This document shows positions 6,526 through 12,672 of a DNA stretch of 33,219 nt, in pieces. Origin of the DNA: a virus; the IMG/VR virus record IMGVR_UViG_3300005529_000654, positions 1 through 33,219 of that record; one strand, given 5' to 3'. The notes beneath the pieces are model-generated. The model was not told where the DNA came from, did not search any database, and saw only the letters and a list, made by a program, of their open reading frames with translations. Made by a program: the position numbers and the translations under genes. Each line of letters begins with the position of its first letter. The first letter of the stretch is position 1.

Positions 6526-7350
6526 ATGAGCATCGTCTTTGACCGCGCGGTAGAATTCTACGACCAGACCCGCGCCGTTCCTTCCCAAATTCTCGACAAG
6601 GCGTTCGACGCGCTGATCCGGGAAACGGGCATCACACACGAATCGCGCGTCCTCGAAATCGGCATCGGCACGGGGCGTATCGCCCTGCCCTTGAGTGAAC
6701 GCATCGGGCGCGTCTTTGGCGTTGACCTTTCGCTCGGCATGATGAGCGTCCTGCAAAACAAAATGCGCGCGGGTCACGGCAATGTCTTGCTCGCGCAAGC
6801 CGATGTGTTGCATCTCCCATTTCCCACCAAGACATTCGACCTCATCTACGCGGTACACGTCCTGCACCTCGTCATGGGTTGGCAAGCGGCGGTAACCGAA
6901 TCGTGGCGCACCCTAAAACCCGACGGCCGCTTTGTTGCCAATTACCACCGTCGCGGGCCTGACATGCCGAATGTCGTATTACGCAAGGAACTCCACAAGC
7001 TCGTAGAACCGTATGGAGTAAGCACCAAGCGCCCCGGCGCACAGTCCGAAGAAGAAATTTACGAGGAACTAAGCAAGTGGGATCCAAACCTGCGTGTCAT
7101 AGATGTCACCGATTGGACAGAACCCGACACGCCCAACAACGTGCTTTGGGAAATCGAAAACCAGATTCATTCCGAAACCTGGTCAATCCCGCGCGACGTG
7201 CTTGCCCAAGTCATGCCGCAGCTCCGCGCATGGGCAATTGCGAATTACGGCAATCTCGACCAGACCTATGATGCAGCGTACAGCTTTCGCTGGCTCATCG
7301 CGCAAAAAAATGATGACAAGAACCGTCGTCATTCCTCTCAAAATATCTGA
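6526..7350 (+). CDS. Class I SAM-dependent methyltransferase (UbiE/Methyltransf_11-like)
   Basis: 274 aa. The Rossmann-fold signature is VLEIGIGTGRIALPL (motif I, about residues 43-57), followed by VFGVDLSLGMM (motif II), ADVLHLPFPTKTFDLIYAV (motif III) and SWRTLKPDGRFVANY (motif post-III). This order is typical of small-molecule or lipid methyltransferases related to UbiE. The substrate cannot be told; the C-terminal 120 residues (WEIENQIHSETWSIP..., WAIANYGNLDQ) look like a substrate-binding cap. No clear Shine-Dalgarno is seen and an in-frame start further upstream was not supported. Its 3' end overlaps the convergent gene at 7338 by 13 nt. Confidence 0.85.
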   Translation: MSIVFDRAVEFYDQTRAVPSQILDKAFDALIRETGITHESRVLEIGIGTGRIALPLSERIGRVFGVDLSLGMMSVLQNKMRAGHGNVLLAQADVLHLPFPTKTFDLIYAVHVLHLVMGWQAAVTESWRTLKPDGRFVANYHRRGPDMPNVVLRKELHKLVEPYGVSTKRPGAQSEEEIYEELSKWDPNLRVIDVTDWTEPDTPNNVLWEIENQIHSETWSIPRDVLAQVMPQLRAWAIANYGNLDQTYDAAYSFRWLIAQKNDDKNRRHSSQNI

Positions 7351-7622
7351 ACGCTCGCCTCATTCTTTTCAATCGCTTCGTGGATGCGTCGTGCGGATGG
7401 CTGTCCCAAATAAATATCCACATTGGAAAGTTCATCGTGGATTTGGAGCAACGGATTTTCATCCCGATTCCAATTCTTGTATGCCTTGCGAAAATCGTCG
7501 CGATTCACCAGATACTCAAAGCTTCCCGTCAATTCATCTTCAGGACTTTCCAGCGTGTCTACATCCGTCCCGCGTTCCAGCGTCCGCAAATCCCGATTCG
7601 CATACACCGTAATTGGCTCCAT
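7338..7622 (-). CDS. Hypothetical protein, 94 aa
   Basis: 94 aa from ATG 7622, with AAGGGTGA upstream; a TTG-started extension at 7646 is less likely. The sequence begins MEPITVYANRDLRTLERG and is acidic, soluble and without cysteines or membrane segments. No family is recognised. It converges on the methyltransferase with a 13-nt overlap and lies directly downstream of the tRNA-Arg gene on the same strand, separated by an 18-bp inverted repeat. A small antitoxin-like or DUF protein is possible, but nothing in the sequence proves it. Confidence 0.6.
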   Translation of the reverse strand: MEPITVYANRDLRTLERGTDVDTLESPEDELTGSFEYLVNRDDFRKAYKNWNRDENPLLQIHDELSNVDIYLGQPSARRIHEAIEKNEASVQIF

Positions 7623-7654
7623 ACAATCACCCTTTCTGCCTCTCAAGGCGTAAA

Positions 7655-7697
7655 CAATAACTCCTCTTTCATATAGAAAATGAAAGAGGAGTTATTG
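7655..7697 (-). terminator. 18-bp perfect inverted repeat between tRNA-Arg and the 94-aa gene
   Basis: Arms 7655-7672 and 7680-7697 (CAATAACTCCTCTTTCAT and its complement) flank a 7-nt loop. On the minus strand the stem ends in TTATTGTTTAC, a weak T-tract, so it may terminate the tRNA transcript or protect RNA ends. Its A/T base and G/A-rich arms are terminator-like. Confidence 0.5.
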
Positions 7698-7712
7698 CGG
7701 ATAATAAATTCA

Positions 7713-7786
7713 CGTCCTCGGGGAGGCTCGAACTCCCAACCTTTACCTCCGCAGGGTAACGCGCTATCCAATTGCGCTACGAGGAC
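7713..7786 (-). tRNA. tRNA-Arg (anticodon GCG)
   Basis: 74-nt tRNA on the minus strand. Acceptor GTCCTCG pairs with CGAGGAC, discriminator G. The D-arm is GCGC-AATTGGATA-GCGC with the arginine identity base A20, the anticodon stem is TTACC/GGTAA with loop CTGCGGA, and the T-arm is GGGAG-TTCGAGC-CTCCC. The anticodon is therefore GCG, reading CGC/CGU, rather than the usual bacterial ACG that is edited to inosine. CCA is not encoded. Confidence 0.93.
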
Positions 7787-7795
7787 AGACCGAAT

Positions 7796-7864
7796 TTCAG
7801 ATTTATGATTTCAAATTTACGATTTTGATTCGGTGAGTTCCCTCAAATCTGAAATCATAAATTC
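7796..7864. repeat. AT-rich inverted repeat between the two tRNA genes
   Basis: ATTTATGATTTCA (7801-7813) is repeated in perfect inverse orientation at 7850-7862, with AT-rich sequence and GATTTTGATTCGGTGAG between. Such ATTTATGATTTC-type spacers are frequent dispersed repeats in this kind of genome (from memory). No gene is seen here. Confidence 0.45.
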
Positions 7865-7868
7865 AGAG

Positions 7869-7949
7869 CGGAGGGGGCGGGATTTGAACCCGCGCTACCG
7901 GTATTACCCAGTAGAGCCGCTTAGCAGGAAGCTCTACGGCTCCTCTTCC
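7869..7949 (-). tRNA. tRNA-Ser(GCU)-like gene with aberrant 5' half
   Basis: The 3' half is a good class II tRNA-Ser: loop CTGCTAA (anticodon GCT at 7925-7923), 6-bp variable arm TACTGG/CCGGTA, T-arm GCGGG-TTCAAAT-CCCGC, acceptor strand CCCCTCC and discriminator G. The 5' half does not fit. The acceptor strand GGAAGAG has two A-C mismatches, a normal D-arm is missing, and AGCCG, which should pair with CGGCT of the anticodon stem, is separated from the loop by about 9 extra bases (TAGAGCTTC). A TATAAT box lies at 7975-7970. I read it as a tRNA-Ser damaged on the prophage side, or a remnant left by integration; a very unusual functional tRNA is possible. Confidence 0.6.
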
Positions 7950-7995
7950 GCTTGGCATCGAGTTCGTAAATTATAGCATAGTCTGAAAGTGGCGC

Positions 7996-8029
7996 AAAGC
8001 GCCGCGGTGATCACCGCGGCGCTTTTTTT
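7996..8029 (+). terminator. 30-bp perfect palindrome followed by seven T
   Basis: AAAGCGCCGCGGTGA (7996-8010) is followed at once by its exact complement (8011-8025), with a T-run to 8029. It is a strong plus-strand terminator although no plus-strand gene lies just upstream. On the minus strand it is downstream of the integrase and ends in only TTT, so it may act there as a bidirectional terminator. Confidence 0.7.
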
Positions 8030-8057
8030 ATTCATCCGCGCCTCCCGCGACGCATCG

Positions 8058-8113
8058 TTTGACGCTGCCGGCAGCGTCAAACCTAGGTCTCAGAATTGGG
8101 TCTTCGGACCCAA
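8058..8113. repeat. Two more palindromes at the prophage left end
   Basis: TTTGACGCTGCC|GGCAGCGTCAAA (8058-8081) is a 24-bp perfect palindrome. TTGGGTC-TTCG-GACCCAA (8096-8113) is a 7-bp stem with a UUCG tetraloop. Both lie between the integrase stop and the tRNA-Ser-like gene, where the attachment site is expected. They could fold in the 3' end of the integrase mRNA or bind recombination proteins. Confidence 0.6.
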
Positions 8114-8136
8114 ACTTGGCGAAGGCGTGGATGAAT

Positions 8137-9081
8137 TCAGGCATAGCGCAGATGGGCATCGCGCGCTTCACCGTCCTCATAAATTCCATAAAACTCATGC
8201 GTCACGCGAATCCCGCTATGACCCAGCACTTTAGAAACGGCGGACAGATTTGCACCGCGCCGCAGCATTCGTTTGGCAAGCCGGTGCCGTAGCGCGTGCG
8301 GATTGAATCGCCCGGTCACTCTGGCTCGTTTCGCAATGCGGCGGAATTGCGCATAGATGGTCTTTTCGCATAAGGCAGTGCCGCCACCCTGCCCTGCCAT
8401 GTTGGGAACGGTTGTGAAGGCATGGTCGGTCGTGGGTTGTAACTGAGCACGCACCAACAGCCATTCGTGCATTGCCCGAATCGCTTCAGATTTCAGATAG
8501 ACCGTGCGCGTCTTTCCACCACCCTTGCCCTTTTCCGTGACGATGGCTCGAGCGCAGGAGAGTTCCAGATGTTCCATCTTCAATTTCGCTGCCCCGCCGA
8601 GGCGACAGCCAGTGGACGCGAAAAACCAAAGCAATGCCCGATCTCGAACGCGCTCCGGACTCTCGCCCATCGAGGCATCTAGCATTTTTTGAAAGTCAGC
8701 ATCGGTCATGGTCCGGTTGGAAGTTTCGTGGGTGATTGGAACTTGTTTGAGGCGCGCAGCTGGGTTTGCCGGAATATAACCTTCCTCAAAGAGCCAGCGG
8801 AAGAGCTGCTTGCAGTTGCGTACGTGACCGTGAACGGTGTGCGGTGAAAGGTGTTCCTGGACAAGCTTGCGCCTTCCCTGACCACCATATTTCATGGGGC
8901 GCTCGACCAACATCTTACGCCAGTCACGCAGGTCCGCGAGCGTGATGCTCGCGATGTCACGGTCATGGAAAACGTGTTCGAGTGATTTTAGATAGTGTTT
9001 GTTGATTCTAGCGGTCTTTGCCGTAACGAGTCCCACGCGGGAATCTAAGAAGATTGCAACGGAGTCGGCAACGGTCAGCAT
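8137..9081 (-). CDS. int: Tyrosine recombinase / phage integrase
   Basis: 314 aa. The N-terminal SAM-like core-binding domain (about 1-115; TLADLRDWR, HLSPHTVHGHVRNCKQLFRWL) is followed by the catalytic domain. It carries R160 (STGCRLGGAAKL), K190 (GKGGGKTRTVYL), H262 and R265 (HALRH), H288 (VLGHSG) and nucleophile Y298 (THEFYG). All six active-site positions are present, so it should be active. ATG 9081 is chosen because AGGTGA lies 5 nt upstream; a GTG at 9090 is in frame. It integrates or excises the element and points away from the phage genes toward the damaged tRNA-Ser, the usual layout when the attachment site lies between int and a tRNA. A long hairpin upstream may attenuate it. Confidence 0.95.
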   Translation of the reverse strand: MLTVADSVAIFLDSRVGLVTAKTARINKHYLKSLEHVFHDRDIASITLADLRDWRKMLVERPMKYGGQGRRKLVQEHLSPHTVHGHVRNCKQLFRWLFEEGYIPANPAARLKQVPITHETSNRTMTDADFQKMLDASMGESPERVRDRALLWFFASTGCRLGGAAKLKMEHLELSCARAIVTEKGKGGGKTRTVYLKSEAIRAMHEWLLVRAQLQPTTDHAFTTVPNMAGQGGGTALCEKTIYAQFRRIAKRARVTGRFNPHALRHRLAKRMLRRGANLSAVSKVLGHSGIRVTHEFYGIYEDGEARDAHLRYA

Positions 9082-9104
9082 AGCGATCACCTATCAATCT
9101 TCTG

Positions 9105-9161
9105 AAAAAGAAAAAGCCCGGTCCGCGACATAACCTCCGAGTGGAGGCGCGCGGATCGGGC
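9105..9161 (-). terminator. Terminator/attenuator hairpin upstream of the integrase
   Basis: Arms 9116-9127 and 9150-9161 (12 bp, one G-U pair on RNA) enclose a second hairpin CCTCC-GAGT-GGAGG (9134-9147). On the minus strand the stem is followed by TTTTTCTTTTT (9115-9105), a textbook terminator. No minus-strand gene lies upstream for it to end, and the integrase ATG is only 24 nt downstream, so it probably attenuates integrase transcription or insulates it. The remaining spacer to 9330 has no recognised gene. Confidence 0.75.
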
Positions 9162-9358
9162 GAGACCGGGGAGTGGCACATTGCCAACACATATAGAAGT
9201 CATGCTTTGCGAATGGGCTTGGCGGCATATTCACAAAGCACGTGAGGTGATGTGTCCCCCCGGCACAATGGAAATTTAAGTTTTGTGATTTTCGCGCCGA
9301 ATCGGACGCGATTCAATAGAACAAAATTTTCAAGCCGCAATGCGGCAGAGGAGGCAGC

Positions 9359-10147
9359 ATGGATACATTAGTCGCCTATCACGGCGATCCAGAAGTCAAA
9401 GAAAAATATCTCGCGCGAGTGCGTGCGCATCGTGCCGCGGATCAAATCATTCACGGCGCATACTGGCAAGGCGGAAAAGGTTGCGCCGTTGGCTGCACCA
9501 TTCATGGTGATGATCACAGCGCGTACGAACGCGAGCTGGGAATCCCTCGCATTATTGCCAAACTCGAAGATCGGATCTTTGAAGGAATGTCGAATAGCGC
9601 TTCGCTTATGTTCCCCGAACGGTTTCTCGATGCGATCCCTGTGGGTGCTGACCTCTCGATGGTTTGGTACAAATTCGCGCACTGGCTCTTGGTTGACCCT
9701 GAGCATGGCGTGATTTGCTTTGCAAACGAAAAGACCCGACCCGCGATTGAAAAGGTGGCGCTGTTGTATCAACGCAAAATCGAAGGGCATTACATCTTCG
9801 AGGAGGAATGGAAAGACGCTCATAGGCACGCCGCCGACGCCGCCGACGCCGCCTACGCCGCCGCCGACGCCGCCTACGCCGCCGCCTACGCCGCCTACGC
9901 CGCCGCCGACGCCGCCTACGCCGCCGCCTACGCCGCCGACGCCGCCGCCGCCGACGCCGCCTACGCCGCCTACGCCGCCGACGCCGCCGACGCCGCCGAC
10001 GCCGCCGACGCCGCCGCCGCGCGTTACAAACACTATGAGATCATGGCAGAGAAATTAATTGAACTCTTGGAAGCGGCTCCCATCACGGAGCCGGAATTGC
10101 GCGCCAGCCACTTGAACCCACTGGGGCAAGCAACCGAAGCGCGCTAA
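9359..10147 (+). CDS. Phage protein with long Ala-Asp/Ala-Tyr repeat
   Basis: 262 aa, ATG preceded by AGAGGAGG at 4 nt. Residues 1-155 form a conserved-looking domain: HGAYWQGGKGCAVGCTIHGD with a C-x3-C pair and nearby His/Asp, ERELGIPRIIAKLEDRIFEG, and FPERFLDAIPVGADL. I recall relatives in other bacterial phages and plasmids, without known function. Residues about 158-220 are an almost pure Ala/Asp/Tyr repeat (ADAADAAYAA units), predicted to be a long helix with Asp and Tyr stripes. The C-terminus (RYKHYEIMAEKLIELLEAAP) is helical. It is the first rightward gene after the integrase. A structural or DNA-mimicking role for the acidic helix is speculation. Confidence 0.8.
   Translation: MDTLVAYHGDPEVKEKYLARVRAHRAADQIIHGAYWQGGKGCAVGCTIHGDDHSAYERELGIPRIIAKLEDRIFEGMSNSASLMFPERFLDAIPVGADLSMVWYKFAHWLLVDPEHGVICFANEKTRPAIEKVALLYQRKIEGHYIFEEEWKDAHRHAADAADAAYAAADAAYAAAYAAYAAADAAYAAAYAADAAAADAAYAAYAADAADAADAADAAAARYKHYEIMAEKLIELLEAAPITEPELRASHLNPLGQATEAR
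9829..10020 (+). repeat. In-frame GCC-based microsatellite/minisatellite
   Basis: About 190 bp built only from GCC, GAC and TAC codons (GCCGAC, GCCTAC and GCC units) within the gene at 9359. All units are multiples of 3, so gain or loss of units keeps the reading frame. The complementary strand is a run of GGCGGC/GTCGGC. This is a likely slippage hotspot and an assembly risk. Confidence 0.9.
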
Positions 10148-10157
10148 TACAAGGACG

Positions 10158-10266
10158 CTGTTCATTGGTGCGGCCCGATGAACAGTGAAGAGGAACCATA
10201 GACGAGACAACAATTCTAAAACCCCGAGAGCGCTGCGCACGCGAGGACGCCGCTAATCGCGTGCGC
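10158..10266. repeat. Two inverted repeats in the gap before the replication gene
   Basis: CTGTTCAT (10158-10165) pairs with ATGAACAG (10178-10185). GCGCACGCG (10235-10243) pairs with CGCGTGCGC (10258-10266). They lie in the 165-bp gene-free stretch 10148-10312 and may be operator or mRNA structures controlling the replication genes. No clear promoter was found here. Confidence 0.45.
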
Positions 10267-10312
10267 GGCGAAGCAATCTCAAAGTCGAGACCGACTTAGA
10301 ACGGAACAGCAC

Positions 10313-11245
10313 ATGGCAAAGTTTAAAGGGTTCTCGCAGGCGAATGAAAATTGGTTCAAGTTCCCACTTGAATTTATCGAGGCGATGCCGCTGATCGAAA
10401 CGCTGGGCGAGGCGTTAGTAGTGCTCTACGTCATCCGGCACACGTGGGGCTATGGGGATGATGAAAAGCGCATCACGGAGGATGAATTTATCAACGGTCG
10501 AAAGAAGCGGGATGGCTCGCGGATTGACAATGGCACCAAGCTCACGGCTCCCACCGTCCGTGATGGGATTCGGCGCGCGCTCAAGCATCGCTTTATCTTC
10601 GTCGAAGTGGATGATCGGGACCGCGGCCGCATCAAAAAATTCTACCGCTTGAATGTAAAACGTGCGCGAAAACTGATCGCGAAGGTGGGGGTAAATCTTT
10701 TGCCCCCTGACGGAAAGAAAGGGCGGGGGGAAAACAATTTGCCCTCTGACGATAAGAATAATTACGCTAGGGGGCAAAAGATTTACCCCGTGACGGAAAA
10801 CAATTTGCCCTCTGACGTAAAAAAAGTTGCCACCGTACAGAGAAAGAACTCTAGAACGAAATTCAAGAAAGAGACTATTGGGAAAGAACTAGAAGATAGA
10901 ATGGCGGTCTTCGATTCATCGCTTCTATCCAATCAAGATTTTCAAAATGCGGTATCGAGCTTCGAGCGCGAATTCTTTCCACTCACAGGATCGAATTGTC
11001 ATTTGTTTGAGAAAGCATGGCGCAACTATCCCGACCTCACTGCGCACAAACAAGCCATCGCGCGGATGAAGACCGAGACGGAGAATCCGAACCTCAAATT
11101 CTTCACCGCGATCGTACGGCGAATCTACAATGGCAAGAAAGCCCGGACCGCACAAGCACCGGAACGACGGCAGCGCAGCTTTATTCGACTTTCGGACCGG
11201 ATGCGCGAACGAATGGGAAGCGGTGAAACCTTCACCGCGCGGTGA
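10313..11245 (+). CDS. Phage replication protein with N-terminal winged-helix domain (O-like)
   Basis: 310 aa. Residues 10-115 resemble the phage replication protein O / DnaT-like winged-helix domain: NENWFKFPLEFIEAMPLI, ALVVLYVIRHTWGYGD, then TAPTVRDGIRRALKHRFIF and a wing. The middle (about 125-190) is a charged, low-complexity linker with the near-repeats NLLPPDGKK, NNLPSDDKN and NNLPSDVKK. The C-terminus (NAVSSFEREFFPLTG...FFTAIVRRIYNGKKAR) is helical and may recruit the helicase. In lambda-like phages such a protein binds origin iterons inside its own gene and loads the helicase; similar DNA repeats are present here (10687-10905). The start is supported by GGA 8 nt upstream. Confidence 0.75.
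   Translation: MAKFKGFSQANENWFKFPLEFIEAMPLIETLGEALVVLYVIRHTWGYGDDEKRITEDEFINGRKKRDGSRIDNGTKLTAPTVRDGIRRALKHRFIFVEVDDRDRGRIKKFYRLNVKRARKLIAKVGVNLLPPDGKKGRGENNLPSDDKNNYARGQKIYPVTENNLPSDVKKVATVQRKNSRTKFKKETIGKELEDRMAVFDSSLLSNQDFQNAVSSFEREFFPLTGSNCHLFEKAWRNYPDLTAHKQAIARMKTETENPNLKFFTAIVRRIYNGKKARTAQAPERRQRSFIRLSDRMRERMGSGETFTAR
10687..10905 (+). other. Candidate replication origin inside the replication gene
   Basis: Four direct repeats of TTT(G/A)CCC(C/T)(C/G)TGACG lie at 10699-10712, 10738-10751, 10782-10795 and 10804-10817. A 21-bp perfect inverted repeat (10688-10708 and 10769-10789) overlaps two of them. An A/G-rich, AT-rich stretch follows (about 10838-10905). Iterons within the initiator gene followed by an AT-rich region is the layout of the lambda origin. 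The repeats also encode the NLPSD repeat, so protein-level selection is an alternative. Confidence 0.55.
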
Positions 11246-11251
11246 ACAACG

Positions 11252-11650
11252 ATGCTTGCCACAAAGCCCTCGCCGGTTCACAGCACTCTGGCTTTGCAGA
11301 CGCCGCCCGCGCGCTACACGCTAGGGAATCTCGCGCGGGAACTGCGAACCCTCGCCGAGCGCAATCCCGGATCGAGCGTGCCGCACGTGTTTGCGCCGGT
11401 CTCGTTTCTCAAACTCATGTGTCACGGGGAAATGTGGACGCTGCGCATTTTCTTTGGGAACGCCCAGCGTCCATTGCCCGGTTCCGTCGAGGACCGGCAC
11501 TTGCAAGAGAAAATCGAAATCATTTGCAATTACTTGGCGGTGCCGCTCGGCGCGCTGCGAATCTGGGATGAAGTGCCGGAGCAAAAATGCTTCTGGGTAG
11601 ATTTTGAGTGGCGCGAAATTCCGAATGGGCGAACGATGGAGCATGGATAA
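11252..11650 (+). CDS. Hypothetical phage protein, 132 aa
   Basis: Starts ATG 11252, 6 nt after the stop of the replication gene. The N-terminus is Pro/Ala-rich; the rest (LGNLARELRTLAERNPG, FLKLMCHGEMWTLRIFFGN, LQEKIEIICNYLAVPLGALRIWDEVP) looks like a small alpha/beta domain. No family is recognised. Its stop overlaps the start of the helicase fragment by 5 nt, so the two are probably translated together as part of the replication block. Confidence 0.65.
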   Translation: MLATKPSPVHSTLALQTPPARYTLGNLARELRTLAERNPGSSVPHVFAPVSFLKLMCHGEMWTLRIFFGNAQRPLPGSVEDRHLQEKIEIICNYLAVPLGALRIWDEVPEQKCFWVDFEWREIPNGRTMEHG

Positions 11651-12400
11651 CGAATTTCAAACGGCTTTGGGCGAATTGCAAAACGCCCTGACGCAAACGC
11701 GGCAGGCGCGCACGCTCGCGGAGAATGCGCTCGTCGTGCTCCAGCAATACGAAACCGACACCGCTGCCACCATTGCCAAGTATCTGCGGTCCGCAGGCGG
11801 AGTGGAACTCGACGTGGACGCCATCAAGCAAACGGTGACGCGTCCTTACACCTTGATTCCGCAAAACGAGCAAAAAGCATTACTCGTGCATTGGCGCGGT
11901 GTGAAACTGCCGATTTTCGGATGGGTGAAAAAGCAAGAGGGCGCGTTCACCATCGCCGAAGTTTCACGCGGCATGGACCTGCTGACGCCGTTTCCAGACT
12001 GGCTGAAATCGGAAATGGGTTGGCAACCGCCCGCGCACGCGGCATTAATTGATGGAACGCACACGAGCGTGCGCGTCACGAGCGGCGATTCGGACTCTTT
12101 CAAAAAACGATACGACGCTCATTTAGGTTCGCAGCAACAAGACGGCAGTTTCAAAATCAAACCCGGCGATGCGTGGATCAAGCTGGTCGCGCAACTGGTC
12201 AAGGATGGAATTCTGCCTTGGCAACCGCAGCCGGTCGCGCGCGAGGATTGGGATGCCAACGTGCCCTGCTCTATCGAACTGCGCGACTATCAAATTCCGT
12301 TCGAGCGGGAATTTCGGGACAAGGGCGCGGTCTTTTTCAATCTACCGCCGGGCGGTGGGAAAACCTACTTGTCGCTTTACCTCATGGCGCACCTACGCGG
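11646..12400 (+). pseudogene. SF2 DNA/RNA helicase, truncated after the Walker A motif
   Basis: ATG 11646 overlaps the previous stop. About 210 residues of N-terminal region (coiled-coil start MDNEFQTALGELQNALTQT) lead to ELRDYQIPFEREF, a Q-motif-like region, and the Walker A box NLPPGGGKTYLSLYLM near residue 235. This is the standard start of a superfamily II helicase core. Soon after (MAHLRG, about 12400) the frame turns into Arg/Ser/Pro-rich sequence with no DExH box or motifs III-VI and runs out at 12695. The adjacent frame instead holds the end of a different small protein. I infer an internal deletion joining two genes; enzyme activity is not expected. Confidence 0.7.
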
Positions 12401-12430
12401 CAGCTGGTGCAGCGCATTCGGCGCTACGAA

Positions 12431-12670
12431 ATGGAACGCGAGGCGCGTTACGGGCATTACTTTGAAATCACCATCACCGTGCCCACCAAACTGCCGAAGC
12501 GGTTCCGCATTGCGGTTGCGCCGCGTCCGTGCGCTGGGCATCGGCAGCCGACGCTCTTTGCGGATCCCAAACAACAATTTTGCAATGATGAATGCCGCGA
12601 TTTGTATCTCGCGCGCAGTACGCGCACACGCCAAGCGCGCCAGCGCAAACCGCGACAGAAGGGGAAATAA
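12431..12670 (+). CDS. Small Cys-containing protein, possibly lacking its N-terminus
   Basis: 79 aa from ATG 12431, but the frame also reads sensibly a little upstream (QLVQRIRRYEMERE), so the original start may have been lost at the helicase junction near 12400. The sequence has ITVPTKLPKRFRI, a Cys/His group (CAGHRQPTLFADPKQQFCNDECRDLY) that could bind zinc, and a basic tail. No family is recognised. The ribosome site is weak. It ends 2 nt before the next gene's start. Confidence 0.5.
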   Translation: MEREARYGHYFEITITVPTKLPKRFRIAVAPRPCAGHRQPTLFADPKQQFCNDECRDLYLARSTRTRQARQRKPRQKGK

Positions 12671-12672
12671 CT

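Noticed and set aside
9829-10020. Repeat tract considered as a CRISPR array
   Set aside because: Units are 3-9 bp without spacers and lie inside an open gene; this is a codon repeat.
9368-10033. Minus-strand Gly/Val-rich 221-aa frame opposite the Ala-repeat gene
   Set aside because: It is the complement of the GCC/GAC/TAC codon repeat; it has no ribosome site and low-complexity content explains its length.
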